Origin: Fasciolopsis buskii | Taxonomy: Eukaryota; Platyhelminthes; Trematoda; Plagiorchiida; Fasciolidae | Reading direction: 5' to 3' | Assembly: GCA_008360955.1 (NCBI GenBank) | Contig: LUCM01000828.1 | Location: 1 to 64,000 of the forward strand | DNA length: 64,000 bases | Part shown: positions 48,487 through 62,631 of the stretch, one piece after another | Layout of the letters: each line of letters opens with the position of its first letter | Position numbering within the stretch: the stretch's first letter is position 1 | Translations under genes and position numbers: made by a program | The notes under the pieces: model-generated | The model's input: the letters and a program-made list of their open reading frames with translations, nothing else | What the model was told of the DNA's origin: nothing | Databases searched by the model: none

Positions 48487-51400
48487 TGAACAAACTTGTT
48501 TCCTTTTTCATGCATCACTGTTCTGTTAATGGAATCGGTGAAAAGTTCGGAAAATTTTTTGCACCAATTCATTCCATCATTCGTACCAAGAGGTGTCTCC
48601 ATCTACCACTCGAAACAGTCAAAGTGATTGCAAGTATTACTCATTGGTTCCCGTAGAAAAGGATCCTGCAAAATCTCTGACAACATTCCGAACTCGTATT
48701 TGTGACAGCAGTCACGAAGTCGAACGTGTATTTCAAACGTAGCTCGAACAATAAACTAAATTATTTTCACACTTTTTCTTTCCATACTTAAAGCTGTGTC
48801 GGATGATCGGTTTGCGGGCATTTGGTTTGAATTGTAAAAGTTCAGTATAAAATCATGTCTAGGAAATTATGTTCTCCGACAATATCCAACGTGACACTAG
48901 GCGTGGTGTCCTTTAGTTTGTCTCGGAATCACTCTAAACGAACAGTTTCCGTACCTGGAAAGTATTAGTGGCAAGATTGATCTGATTATTCCGCTATGAC
49001 TAGTTTGCCACATTTTTTGAAGATCTTGGTCCCTTTTGCTCATTGTTTACGTCCGAGAATGTCATTTTGTATGTGTTCAGATTAATTTACCTGTCACTGT
49101 CTGATTCCTTTCTATGAACACCACACTCTCGTTTGCCTTTGTCCCCTGTTGGCAAATTGTATGACCTGAGATGGCTAGCTTTTTAGGTGAATGTCATGAA
49201 AAAGGAATTGGTTGAACTGAAATTCAATCGTAACCAATATCCAGTTGATTGAACCGACAGATGGTTCCATGTTCGGGATTCGTTTAAAAATGTGTTCGTC
49301 TGTAGTCCAATGAGAATGTCTCGGTGATAAGCTCTCTTATTTTTCGACCAGCGTACCGACCTTTCGGGTTACTTGTGTAAAACACTTCTGGCGTTCGCCA
49401 CGTGACGCTTATACACATCTGACCTTTTGTGCAGGGTGAGTCTGAACCGAACAGGATTTTCTACACAAAACAACCCATTTCATATGCGCATGTACATGCA
49501 TCTATTCGTTAATTCATTCGTACATACAACCTCATCTGCAGGTGATAGTGATGCTCCCGAGTTGGTGGGGTGGATAAGGGAAACCGAGAAGCATATGTGT
49601 GGACGGATGCTAAGACAAGACACGCCCAAATAATTGCGTCATCGGCTCCACGTGATGTTTTACCGAGTGAACCGTCCACTGTTTCTCTTAGTCTCACCCG
49701 TTTGACAAGGCAAAGCTTCTGAGGATGCAGTTTCGCAAGCAAAAGAGGGAACAGAGCCACGTGGGTGGGGTATAACGTGGAAAAGTGGTGGTCTAAGCCT
49801 AGTTAGCAAGCGGGTTCGTCAACTGACCAATGAATCATAAACAAGACAAAAAGACGGTCGATGGATTACCTACCGAACGGCAGCCATTGATAAATGGTGA
49901 ACAAAGAACAGCAATATCTTCCGTTAGCTGTGGCTAAAAAAGGGGAACTCGAACGCCACAATGCGAGGGCGCCCCAGACAGAATGCTGAGGTGAGAGTGA
50001 ACGGGGGTCAATGAATGACGAAGTGGAACGTATAGACGGGATATGGAAAAGATGAAATTCGGGAGGGGGGTGGATAACGGAATTTTTACTCATTTTATAA
50101 TTCATGCTGTGCCCGTGTTGGCGTGGGACCTCGTTTGATTATGGTTGGTTTGTTTATTGATACCCGCAGGCAAAATGTAGTCTACTCTCCAGGGGGTTGT
50201 GCGCTGTTAGACCCAGAGAATGAGCCCAACTCTGTGATTTCGCGTAGTTTTTATAGTTTCGTAACAGCCAGTGGGAAAAAACAAAGAGAACTCCAACTAG
50301 GACTGGTTACGCAAAAGAATTCCGTATATTCGTAGTGAAGAACAATCATTGGTGAAATGTTAAATCTCGACGAACGATCCCTTTGGAATTATCTTGCCAC
50401 TAGTTGGTGTTTTCAAATCCCAACAACGATGTTTAGTTGTTTTGCATTGGAATGAGTACTTTTCTTCTGCTTTTTCCTTTCTCTTATATTTCTACTCTCC
50501 AGCACGTGACGTTCACGTTCATGTTCATACCCAGTTGCCAAGCCGAGGTGTAAACTAGATAGACAGCAAACAAAGAACCCATAGGCTGAAATATATTCAT
50601 CACGCAAACGGTCAGCCTCAGCTCCCCTTTTATTTCATTATTGCCATAAATTGTTTTGAGTTGATATGAGAAGTCAGTTTCTTGATAAATAATCAGTAAT
50701 CAATTTATGCATGGTGCACATCCGATAGTGGACAACTTGGGCCTGAAAAGAATCGGCGACCTTCAGCCTGCTGGGAAGATTCTGGTTACGGTTACCATTA
50801 ATGAAATTTCGAATCCACCCATGCGTGACCATAAATTCAAAAAAACAGGAACTATCCTGATTATAAATGGATGGACAGGCTTCATTAGTTGCCTTCTAAT
50901 GATGACAATTCATTGGTGTATGCATCTGTAGTTTGAGCGGAAGATTGTCGATTCGATTCAGACTTTAGTCAGCAATTCTCGGGTGCAGGTAGAGCGTAAA
51001 AATTGTTCATTCTATTTTTGTGTGCGCATTGGTTCACGTGCTCCGCGCTTCGTTGCCGGTCGTTTCCATAGCCGAGGGCTGGCAGAGATGACGAGACTCA
51101 TCTATCATGAGGGCCCTGTGTGGTTTCCATCCTAAGGGTTACGTGGAGTTTTTTCCAAACAGTAAGCGTGTAGTAAAAAACGAAATTATATTGGCACAAG
51201 ATCCTTGATAAATGCGATAGTATGCGCATTTTAACCGTGATTGAATTATGGAAGTGTTTATCCGAAAAGTCGTGTTTTTAGCAGACAGCAGAATTATTTG
51301 CATGCACACCTACCGCCAGTCGCCTGTGGAACCAAGATTGTGTTCCACAGTCTGTATGCATGCATGTTTGTCCAAAAATCGATATGGCCGGACAAAAATT

Positions 51401-54400
51401 TCGTGAAGCACTTTTGTGTATGGACATGTGCATAAGTGTTTTGTGTACGTGTATGTGTATGTGTATGTGTACACAACGAAAGCTGCGAGTTACACTCAGT
51501 TGCCATTATTGAATTGTGGCAAGGTAACATTATTACTCAGTATGCTTATGTTGTATATATACGCGTGCACTCAGGTACCGTAGAAAATTCACAAACATTT
51601 TCAAAAACGGATGTGAATTGTTTAGGTCTAACACTAACCATCCATATAAATACAGCTACAAGTCGTACGGGGAGGAGGGAGTGGGTATGGATGCCGGGGT
51701 GGAGAGAAGTATTCAACTGATTAAATTGCAAAAGCTGAACAGTTTCCGACTGTTTCTGTCACATGACACATCGGTGATGGGCCCTTTGTGAGTAGCGGGT
51801 CGCGACAAGTACGTATAACCGATTTTATCTGTGAAAATTAAATGAAAATTAGTTTGGCAAAAGATAGACGCAATGTTATTCGACGTGGTGGGATGGAACT
51901 TTGGATGGAAAAAGTGGAACACTCGATGGAGATTCTCGTATGTAGTTGAACTTGGATAATCTGAGGTCTTACTATTCGTCCACACATATGCATGAACGGA
52001 TATATGGATTCAGACGAGTGCGTCCATGCTCGCATGTGCAGAGTGTCTGTGAGTTGGCAGACTCTTTTATCAGCAACAGGTCAGTAGGTCAACCTAAACC
52101 GAGAACAAGTCAGTGAACGAACAAGCGAGCATGCGAGAGACCGTATGCGATAACGACAGGGGCTTTGTACAGTTTCAAATCGTGTTCGGTGTAACCTGTG
52201 AATGTTTACGGTCGCTTCATGTTTTCATCTGCACACACACACACACACACACACACCTCATGTGTCGTAAAACGAAGGCGTACAGCATCCGAAATTGAAG
52301 TTCCATTCATATACTCGTGGTTGCAACATTTTTTACCCACACAAAAGACTAGTTGGTTACTTGGTTAGCTAAATTGGTTATTGGTTTATTGGTCGATGGC
52401 GCATCGAACTTCCCGCTCGTACTAAACATTGTGTCACTTTGTACGGTCGTGAGAAGTGACAGAAAGCAAAAAATTGTTGTATAGATGCCTAGTGGATTCA
52501 AAAAACAGCCTAACTGGGAACGGGATCTGCACGTTGACGCAAATTCGAACAGCACATGCATAATAAAGACAATCGCAAGAACCACTACGGAAATAGAACG
52601 AACAGTGACACGATCAAGTGTACGCATCAATTCTCGTTCTATTACTTGGTGTATTTCGTCTGTCCGAGTCATGCGCACGAGTAACTTTTTCTATCCGTTC
52701 AGCTTGTCTATTTGTTTTATACGAGAATTTCAGATATGCCCTTTGTCGATCGACGACTGTACGTTTGGATCATATGTGGTTTTCTTGTCCAGCTAACGAT
52801 TCACAACTAAATATGGTTCTGATTTTTTCACCTTGATGTCACTACTGGTCGATGTACGGATGGAACTCATAAAGTTGTACTTAATTTACAAACAGCAACA
52901 TCGCTTCCGTAAAGCCTAATAGGTCCTATCCTGGCACAACGTGAACAGGATGACACAGAATGCTAACCCTTAGAGCAATTCAGCAGGAACATGATTCGCT
53001 TTCTGAATCAGACCATGACAACAAGAACATTCTGGGTTCACCTCTGGTCAAGTAGACTGCATCATTTCTTTCCTAGCAGATGCTGACCATATGTAATGTT
53101 ACTAGTGTTATTGGCATTATTCATTAATTAGCAACAATAATAATAACTTCAAACACAATACGCAGCAATGCTGTGCAGATCATTGAAAAGTTGTAGAATT
53201 GAGCAGCGACGGAGAACGAGACGAGTCAATCTGGAGACCCAACGTCACGACATTAGAGAATTCGACTGCCACAGATTGCTTGTCGCCCGTCTTCGAGCAA
53301 TAGATTTGATCCTGAGGATACAACATCGTTACACATCGTAGTTGTGTAGGTCTTCGCACCACCACCCTCACACTTGTGATTATTCATCTGAATCTCTTAC
53401 AAGGGCATGGTTAACGGTTACGCATCAAATTTGAGGGTCTGTCGCGGGTAAGCAATGTCAGTTTTGGCCTGAGAATACTAGGTAGGGGTTGGATTCTAAA
53501 TGAGCTGGAAACTTGGGCTGAGATAAGAGGATGAATGTAGTTTCGGTATTATCAATTCCGTGCTGCCGGAGGAACGGAGACAGTACTTATTAGGTGGATA
53601 ACCCATCCAACCGAGCCATCGGCCCTCGAAAGCAGGTTGCACAACCGAAGATGTAAAATATTCTTTCAATTTTCCAGTCTGTAAATTTATGGTTTCGGTG
53701 TAATCAAACTGACTAAACGTCTGTCACTTCAAATATCAGACGTTCGAAGCACCAAATCTACCGGTTAATTTATCAGCAAGCAGTAATTCATTGCCTCAGG
53801 GCTTGCTACCAAGCCTGATTTTAATTTGAGGCGTTCCGTGAGGCTGCAAGTTCCAGGGTCACCCAATTATTGGGCTAAGTGGTGCACTGGGCTCATCAGT
53901 CTACGGGACTTGCGCATTTCAAGAAAACTGAGTCGTTGAAGAACACCATCAAACAGGATGAACGGGTTTACAATGAGCCAATCTAAACCAACTCTCGCTT
54001 TACCGGTTTAACAGTTTAATGCAAATGCTTTTTTAGAGTAGGATAAAATGATTCATCATTACTTCAATGAACGAGACTAATGTCTAGCCAGAACCATTCG
54101 TCATTAGCCAAACCAAACCAAACCCTCAAATTTTGACTAGCGTCGAACAAATTATGATCTCATCAGATCAGATACACGGACAAACTGCATAGCAGCAAAC
54201 GTATTTCTTTCAACAAACAGACTTCAGTCTTACTGGAAACTCAGTTGAATCGTTAGGAATGTGAATGGATGAAAAGTCCATTTAAGAATCACCAGGTGAT
54301 TCGTGGGAGGATTTTCGTCGGTCAGGCAAAGCTAACGTTCAGAAAGGGGACCCAAGGCCCGTAAGTATTGGTTTTTCTTCTCGCTAGTATGTTTCGCATT

Positions 54401-54499
54401 TGGATGGTTAGCGCTACCTGATTCTTAAATTGACTTACCATCTATTCACGCTCCTAACGATTCAAATGAGATTCTAGTGGTAAACTAGGGAAGAAGTGC
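48487..54499. other. Unassigned DNA upstream of hunchback
   Basis: No exon, RNA or repeat family is firmly recognised apart from GT-rich sequence at 51444-51473 and a (CA) run at 52232-52256. If hunchback has an upstream exon or promoter it could lie here or further right, but I could not find one. Confidence 0.35.
52232..52256. repeat. CA microsatellite
   Basis: A pure (CA) run of 25 bases. Confidence 0.95.
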
Positions 54500-54600
54500 A
54501 GCGCACTAGTTTAGGGATGGTTGGACAAAAGAGCAGCAATAACTGCGAAATCGATCGTGCACTTCCAGAAAAAATTTATTCATCCATCCGAATACAAGAT
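54500..54600 (+). mobile_element. Retrozyme-like repeat, copy with deleted hammerhead core
   Basis: Aligned with 18070-18180: GGGATGGTTGGACAAAAGAGCA, then a gap of about 23 bases that removes stem I 5' strand and CTGACGA, then GCAATAACTGCGAAATCGATC, GTGCACTTCC, and ATTCATCCATCCGAATACAA against TGTTCACGCATCCAGATAC. The GAAA box and the stem III palindrome remain, but as ATCGAT instead of ACCGGT. The ribozyme cannot fold in this copy. Confidence 0.7.
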
Positions 54601-56939
54601 AAACTACAGAGAAGAAAAACCTTCAATTTGAACCTATGGTAGACAATTAGTCCCAGTTCAGACCATTGCAGAGGACCACAGTGGACTTCTCAGCATGTAA
54701 ACTTACGGAGACTTTTGTGCGTTGCCTGAAATTTGATTCGGAACACGAATACAAATACCTCCCAAAGTGAGACATTAAAAGGTGCAACATGGAGATATTT
54801 ACCCTGCCCGGCCAGCAATGATTTGCCACGACAGCAACCGATCCCCATATCCCGTTTCGCTGTCGAATGTAACCGCTGTAATCCGAATGAAATTGTAATC
54901 GGCCCGTATAGGAAGAGACTGCGCCTTCGATCAGATTGAAATTGATTCAGATGACATAATGACGTCTCGTTACCAGGGAGATGCAACGACCCAACGAACA
55001 TTCCGTTCGCAAAGCTCATTAGTAATCAGAAGTTTTTCGTATTTGCGCAATCATGCGAGCATGCTTGCATGTGTGCGTGTGTGTGTGTGTTTGTGTGTGT
55101 GTGTGAGTACCTTCAAACATGTGGTTGCGTGTGGACGCGCACCTGAACGTTTTGTAGCCCCACAGGATTGGATCACCTGCTGTCCGGTGGCGAGCCCAAT
55201 GCCTTATGTGGTAAGTTACTTCGGTTACCAGTATGAGAAGAAAGCTCAAATGACCTCGATAGGACCCGGAGAGGAGGGTGAATGAGCAGTCCAATCACAA
55301 TGTGTCTGTCAATACATCTATGGCCGTGTGACTAGCATGGCAACCACTAGACTAGCAACCGGGAGATCGGAAATTAGGGATAACGGATCGAGGTGGATGG
55401 GAATCGTTAGGATTTTTATAACACGGAACTCGTTCGTCGAGTCCGTCATCATTTTTCATTCCGAACGCAGTTTTCGTTGTGGTCACAGTGGAGATCGCCA
55501 AATTGTTTGGGTGACCGTGAATGTCTAGGAGGATCCAAGACAGATTTCGACGGTGGTCGGTGGAACCGGTAGTGACCAATACTCGAATGGTTACATGCAT
55601 CTGTCTGAACCCCCACACCATTGGCTCGGATTCTCACTGATTTTCTGACTGTCAGCTGTCTTTTAGAAGCCCCACCCACATCGAGATTAGAGAATCACAT
55701 GAAAGTGACACTTTTTCACCAACCTCCATTGGTATCCTTGTAGCTCCCGCCGGTCCGAATTTCGTTCACTCGTCTACGCGAACGAACACCTTGCATAATA
55801 AAATGCATACCCCCACGCTTCCTGTGCATTCTCCCGTATAAAGCTGGGTGATATTTCCCACAACCGAGTGTGTGCGTGCGTGTGCCTGTCTGTGTGTGTA
55901 TGTGTGAGTGTGTACACGTCAGACATGACAAACGTCGTTGAAGAATAACGGTCGGTCAGGCGATGCACATTCTATTGCTCTTTTCTATTTTTCCTTCACC
56001 TTAAGACATTCAATATCAGTTCAGTCGATATCTCATCGGAATGGAATATACTTGATTATGCAGTTGTCGATTGCTTGGTGAATTCATTTCACAATCGAAT
56101 ATGATGTGCATGACAAGAACCGTCATGAAGACCAAATTGGTAAGATGCCCGAGTAGAGTTTAAGCTGTCGGCCTACTCGATCGCCGATCTGAAACTTTGG
56201 AGGAACGTGTCAGCTTTTAAACGCTTATGAAGTTCACCGAATAATTGTACTTTATTCCGAGGTATAACTGGTGAACACGTGAGTATGTGAATTCCCGAGT
56301 GCATTTTTTCTCAACATGTAACTGAAAAGTCGAAACTGCTACTTCTTTAAGATGAAGTTCATTAGAAGATTAATCGAGTGCAGGGCCAGCACATTTCTAA
56401 TCCATGCACGCGAAATAAACTCAGAGGCCCGAGTAAACATCTCAAGGACGAATTCGGGACGCGTGAGAAATGGTTCAATTAGGGTGTACGAGTTCGATAC
56501 CCGAAAGCTTCGGCATCGTTGTCTTTTAGCGCGTTTGTTATTGTTCCGGACCTGAACACCAGTTTCAAGCTGACAACCTTGAGTTTGAATTTTGAGTTCC
56601 CACGTTCCGGTACATAGGAACGTTCCCAAGTTCACTACTGACGTTGAGTCATATCGGCCCCTCGGTAGAAGAGCCTAGACATGTACAATCACACAGGCAC
56701 AAACGCGTAGATTTCAGCCGGTGATTGAAACCTCGGGGTAGTAACTCGCTTGCATATGCGGTCTTTTGAGACAAGTGTGACACTAGACCAGTACCTTTAC
56801 AAATACTCCAAATGGCGAAACACGGTTTCCCCTACGGTGACTATCACTAGCACAGTGACTGCGCTAACCCTAGAGGTGTTGACAATTCCCCATAACATCA
56901 GACCTGCTTTCCTCCGTAATTCTTCGCAGATTGTAAAAC
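54601..56939. other. Unassigned DNA with GT-rich tracts
   Basis: It contains GT-rich tracts at 55070-55107 and 55868-55916. A splice-site-bounded 45-nt stretch at 55166-55210 is reported as a weak micro-exon candidate. No other gene signal was found. Confidence 0.35.
55070..55107. repeat. GT microsatellite
   Basis: An imperfect (GT) run with one TTT interruption. Confidence 0.95.
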
Positions 56940-58165
56940 AAGCGTGAAGGGTACACTGTTGAGGATCAGACCGGGTTTTACGCTGGTCGTGGATGCATCG
57001 ATCAAATCTTCACCCTCTGACAAGGATTAAAGCACCGTTTTACCAAAAGCCAACGATTTTCGTGTTCTTGGACTCTGTTGTTAGGTCTGCACTGACACTA
57101 CTTGTTGAGGAATGGAGTGTCTGAATGGTATATGTTGGTCCGCAAAGAATCGTACCGTCATACCTCAGATGGGATTAGGGTTTATGGCCAGCTTCCACCA
57201 CTCTTCATCGTTTCCATTAGAGTACCACAGGGCAATCCTAAATCTTTCATTTTCTTTTCAACTTTTTCATGGAGGATGTTCTACAGAGTACTATATGTTC
57301 TCCTCGCAGGTAACACTCTTTGACTTAGTGTGTGTGATGATACTGACTTGCTGAGTAACAATGCACAGGTAATTCAACGCGTATTAGACGGCTTGGCGAT
57401 TGAGGCATCTAGGTAAGGTGTTTTACACCCTCAAAGTGCAAGGTAGGTCTTCAAGACTGGCAGAAAACTTACCCGCACTCACCATTTTTGATGATCGGTT
57501 CGAGGGAGGTTGATTGCACCTAGCGAATGTCGGGGAGAAGCCCGCATCATGAATTGCAAAGTCCAGAACAGCCTTCGCGAACCTGAGACATATGTGGTGC
57601 CGCCATGACATCGGCATTCCCTCAAGGGCAGGGTATACAATGCCACTGTTCGCATTGTTCTTTACGGTTGCGAGACTCGGCCTATCTGCGTTAAGGATGC
57701 CTGGCAACTTTCTGTGTTCGGCTACCGATGTCTTCGAAACATTGCTCATGTATGGTGCGAAATTCGGGTGAACAATGATGGGGTGCGTGGTCGTGTGTTG
57801 GGTGGAGACAATCGTCCTCTGACACATAATCGCTCTACGTCGTATTCGGTAGCTTGAACACGTATTGCGTATACCTGTCCATCGTCTACCTTTTCGTGCT
57901 GTTTGTGCACGTGCTGGGTCGAGCTGAAAGAAACGATGTGGCAGTCCGGCTATGACTTTGGCCTCGGTTGGTGTTTCCCACATTAGTGGTTGGGGCCAAA
58001 GAGATGAGATTTAGGGAGGTTGTAGACGCTGAGAAAAAAATGGCTCAGAATCGAGGTCACTGGCACGAATGATGTATTATGTTCACTGTGTAGAACTCAT
58101 ACTTCTTCAGAAATAATCCCATAACAACCAAGAATAAATATGTACGCTGAAATAATAAGAAAAAA
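56940..58165 (+). mobile_element. Degenerate non-LTR retrotransposon 3' fragment
   Basis: Broken frames read AGRGCIDQIFTL near 56990, then after a gap FANLRHMWCR near 57565, LSVFGYRCLRNIAHVWCE near 57700, a shifted HVLRIPVHRLPFRAV near 57850, and SHISGWGQRDE near 57975, followed by MAQNRGHWH near 58040. These are successive reverse transcriptase and carboxy-terminal segments of the same kind of LINE as at 6250-9150. Much of the palm domain is deleted. The end is AT-rich with AATAATAAGAAAAAAA. The 186-residue minus-strand frame here is only its shadow. Confidence 0.8.
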
Positions 58166-59098
58166 ACGTTTGTTACGCTGTGGTTTCATTTTCCTCTTGA
58201 TTTGCCCGCCTCCTTTGACATTCTATTCGCGTGTTGTTGTATTGGCACCATGCGCATGCAACATTTAGCACACAGGAATACGTCTTCGTAGTACTCATTA
58301 CTTATGACAAGATTAGCTAAGACGAACAATCAATACCGCCGGTCGTAGGTTCACTGTTTCCGACAGTACCTACGTGCTAAGTGAAAACAGGTGCGAAAAT
58401 GTGTCAACGCGAGGTTATACATGTTATTTGAATGAAAATTGTCCACGTTTGTTACAACCAAAGGAGGAAAACTATCATTCGCGACTCCCGTTTGTCAGTC
58501 CTAGTTGAGACAGATATTATGAGCTGGAATTTGAGGATATTGAAAACCGCAAGAAACAGTCCACAAAAAAAGAACGAAGTCTGCTATACTTCATCAACCA
58601 TTAATTCACCTAGTCTTTTCTACAGAACATTCTTCCTGGACTATTTGTGCCTCATTAGATTGGACTAGTTGGAAAAAATTATACTTGTGGAATATTGGGA
58701 AAAACTTCGAGGTTAATGGTTGATGGAAGATTCAATGCCACTAGTAAAAAATCTTTCGACTAGAATTGAAATCGTTCCGAGACAGCGGCAAATCAGTCAT
58801 CCCGTTCAGACAGTTTACGATCGACATTCGTGAGGGGATCATTTTGCTGATGGGTGATTCTCAGGCTTACATGTTTATCATAAAAAACATTTCCCGCCTC
58901 TTTCAGTCGACTTATGATGTATTGATTTTTCAAAGTCTAGTTAACTGATGGCAAAAGTTTTTAGTCCTGCAAGATTGTTAAACGCAAGGCTTTAGTTAGT
59001 TCACAGTCATATCTTTCCATGGATAGGATTTATGTTCGATGTACAAAATTATATTACTACTGGAGAAAAACCTCTTAGCTGCGATGATAAATGAGCGC

Positions 59099-59119
59099 AT
59101 ATATATATATATATATATA
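59099..59119. repeat. AT dinucleotide tract
   Basis: A pure (AT) run of 21 bases. Confidence 0.95.
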
Positions 59120-62100
59120 ATTTAATGGTTTAAACAAAAAACGGAAATGCAGCGACTAATAAAATCTGATATTCTACTGCACACTGGTAACTGTTGTTGT
59201 CACTGGCATTGGATAATCTTCGATAGACGCATTACCACGCTGCATGTGACGATTCAATGACAGAGCGTCTGTTCGGTTAATTTCGACTAGCATCGATAAA
59301 TCTCAGCCAGGCAAAACTGTTCACCCAGCATGGCATTTAGACCATCGCCTCACCTCAGAACAACTGAAGTACCTCCCAGACATCTTTCAGTTTGTTCACA
59401 CTTTATCTGCCATTTCTCCCATGTTGCTCCATAACCGTTTTCGTATAAAAATGCGATGTCAGATATTTCTCAATCTATCAGCCCATGGCCCTTCGTCAAT
59501 GAGACACCGAAATTCCCCCCAGCTTGATGCCCAGTTGTTGTGATTCTAAACCGAGGAACATAATCCCAAATGCAATTTAGTTCGGGTCGTATTAATCACG
59601 TATTATGAGACAAACCATTAAGTCCGAAACGGGAATTCATCTTTCGCTCACAACTAACTATTTTCAACTTCTAGAGTCACTTGGACAGGATTCCATTTCG
59701 TTGCTGAACCATGTTGGCGTGCAGATGTTCCCTGATGTCATAAAAACATGTCGTAACAGTTGGAAGTAATGAATGGATTTCGGGAATGAGCAGCTTTCGT
59801 CCAGCCAAAGCACTTACTACCACTGCTACTACTGCCACTACTACCCACAGCAGAGCTATTTGGGTGATGGTTGACGAAAAACTCAATTCTACCCGACGCT
59901 CCCCCTTCCCTGAAGACTGTGACGATGGACTGCTTTAACTAATGTGCGTGAACCATTGGGATCAAAGAAGCGGACATTGCGCATGCGATTTCGTGACGTC
60001 ATCGTCGGGTTTTTGATGGGATGGGCCGATTAGACAGAGGTTTATCTCATGGAAAAACCGTGTCCTGGGTGCTGGGCCTTGACCGATGGTAAGAGAATTC
60101 CCTAGTCGTAATGCTTGTTCCTATCCCGGCTGCTAGTCAGTCCACCAGCCTACCCCCGCTAAATACACACTATCAAAACATCTTGCGTGAACAGAAACGT
60201 AGATGCGAATAGACCGAGAGCGATGCGGAACACGCAATTTCTCCTCCCCAGTTGCTGTGGCTACAGATCTCGTCTTTTAGGTCCGTTTGATCGTCCAACC
60301 ATACGCGCATTGTTTCATAGATGGCAGGGGTGATGACGTTATGGTCAATTGGTGTGCTGTGGCAAGTGCTATAGGGGGTGGAGACGGGTCCGTAGACGGA
60401 TTCGCATTAGTGTCCGAGGCACAAACACTATTCTGTTTATTATCTCATTGCATCTACACATTCGTGCATCGTCCAGTCCCAGATCGAATAGTATGAGGCA
60501 GCGGAATTTCCGCTAGGGCCCACAATCAGTTATGTTTGAAGTAGGTCTGACTATAGGTGATTAAACATCGCCAAACTCGTCTGAACTGACACCCTGTAGT
60601 GAAAATGCACTAAATCTGGGTTCTTAGGTGAACTCCGTGATTACGCCACCGGCCGGTGCCCCACCAGAGACTATTATTATTCGATGGAATCGAACATAAA
60701 TTATCAGGATAAATGGAGCGCCTTTTTGGGTAATCCCGCAAAGCTTCAACTCGATTAGATCAATTATCACAAATAGATCGTTATGCTGTTCCCCGCACAA
60801 TCCCAATGAAGAAAATGATGCACAAGTGAGCCCGTTAATAGCTTGACACTTTCGTAACACAGGGTCATCGACATAGATTACGCAAACATTATCACAAAGT
60901 GCACCACAATCCGATGAACATCCGAGTGCGTATTTATCCTTCACAGACAAAGTTGGAAATGTGGAATACCACAACATTGAATTTTATGTACCGAGGCAAC
61001 GATCTGCAAACTACCAAGGGTTTTCTAACAAAAGATGAAAAATGAGCCTGTTTCGTTTGGTTGAGACAAGCATTGTCATTTTTGTTTAACAATATGTTCT
61101 GCCTATTTCCCTTTGGTGACATCCTGTGATTCAAAGGTGTGTGACGAAGACCACCTGATTAGCAATTTTTCCCAACTTAGTTCTGTTCGCATTACTAGCA
61201 CGTGCTTCCGAGATCCGACGCTGAAATTGCGTCCGGTAGAAGCCACCCTTAAACAACCTGACTTGTTAGTCTGAAAATTCCACTCGTCCAACCTTTCTAA
61301 GACATTTACGCAGAGGAACCCATTGAAAGCTCATTTTGCTCAAATTCTAGCGGAAAAGTTGAATATCCGATTTGTCGAACTCTTCCGGTGGAGAACAATT
61401 ATTTTCAACGTGGAATTTCCTTTAATACTATTGCCATATTTACGCTGGAAGCTTGTATACGAATAATAAGAGCTCACATACAAATACCTATTAGCAGAGC
61501 TGTTTGGTAAAATTCGAAAAATGCCACAACCCATGAATTATGTTAATCGAGAGATCCGGTGAAATGTGGCTTTTTTGTAGAGATGGATTTTTGTCAAACT
61601 CAAATTTCTAAACATTTCCTAGACATCACAACACACGAATGATGGTGGATAGCAAGGGTAATTGTCCAATGCAGATCGCTCCCCAATTTTCATCAGATTA
61701 TCTCGAGACCAATATTAAGTTGTGTCGAGTTGGCTTCTCGTGTCACTTCGAACACAACTGAAGACTAGTCAGAACAGTCCTTTGGACGTTGTACAACATC
61801 AATGTTCGCTTCTATTAGCAAGTGGCGGACGAAGCTAATCCGGTGACCAAAGTCAAATCTATGGCTGTTTGCTATTGGAATAGTGGTTTGAGTACCACCC
61901 TAATTTACATTCGTGCACCGTGTACACGATGGGTCAGAGGTTGGCAAGTAGAAGGTTGCCTGCTCGATTCTGGCTTGAGGCATCGAAGTTGTCATGCATA
62001 AGGCGCTACTAAATCTCTCACGGTTGTTCACCAATTCACAATCACTAGAACAGTCGAAATTGTTTTTTCCTAATGCTGAATAATCGCCGTACAACTCTAA

Positions 62101-62564
62101 ACTACGGTGGAAATGGCACAAAACCGTCTCAGTTAATGACCCATTAATTACGAGTCCCCGAACAAGCAACGTCCTGGCTAGCACCGGATGGATTAGGAAT
62201 GGCATTCTACAGAATGTAGAATAAGTAATACGAGCAGCAATATTTGTTATTTACAATTCACCGATGTCGTGGCTAAGACGGGTAAAGCAAATCCTTTTCA
62301 GTTATCATCCGGATTGAGTCGACCAGACTTGCTCCATTGATCAATATACGTTTGTTTTATTTTATTCTTTCGATGTCCTTGAAGGATTGTTGCACTTACT
62401 CACGCACAATCACGTGTACACACACAAAGTGGTGGTTTATTTTCCTGAAAACTGTAAAAGACAACTGAAGGAAAACTTGTTCCCCCACATTTGACACACA
62501 GTTGTCAAATGTGACCAAATCTCATTGATCATGCAAGTTCGAAGTGGTCATCCCACTCCCGACG

Positions 62565-62631
62565 AGATGATGATGATGAGGAGGAGGAGGTGGTGGTGGA
62601 GGAGGATGCTGGTGGCGATCGTTGTGGTGGT
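62565..62631. repeat. Purine-rich trinucleotide repeat
   Basis: GAT, GAG and GTG triplets in tandem. The frame through it has no domain. Confidence 0.9.

Noticed and set aside
48411..48602. Pro-rich protein on the minus strand
   Set aside because: The Pro run is a translation of the poly-G tract.
57423..57983. 186-residue minus-strand open frame, one of the longest in the window
   Set aside because: The plus strand of the same interval encodes recognisable LINE segments in broken frames, so the minus frame is a shadow.
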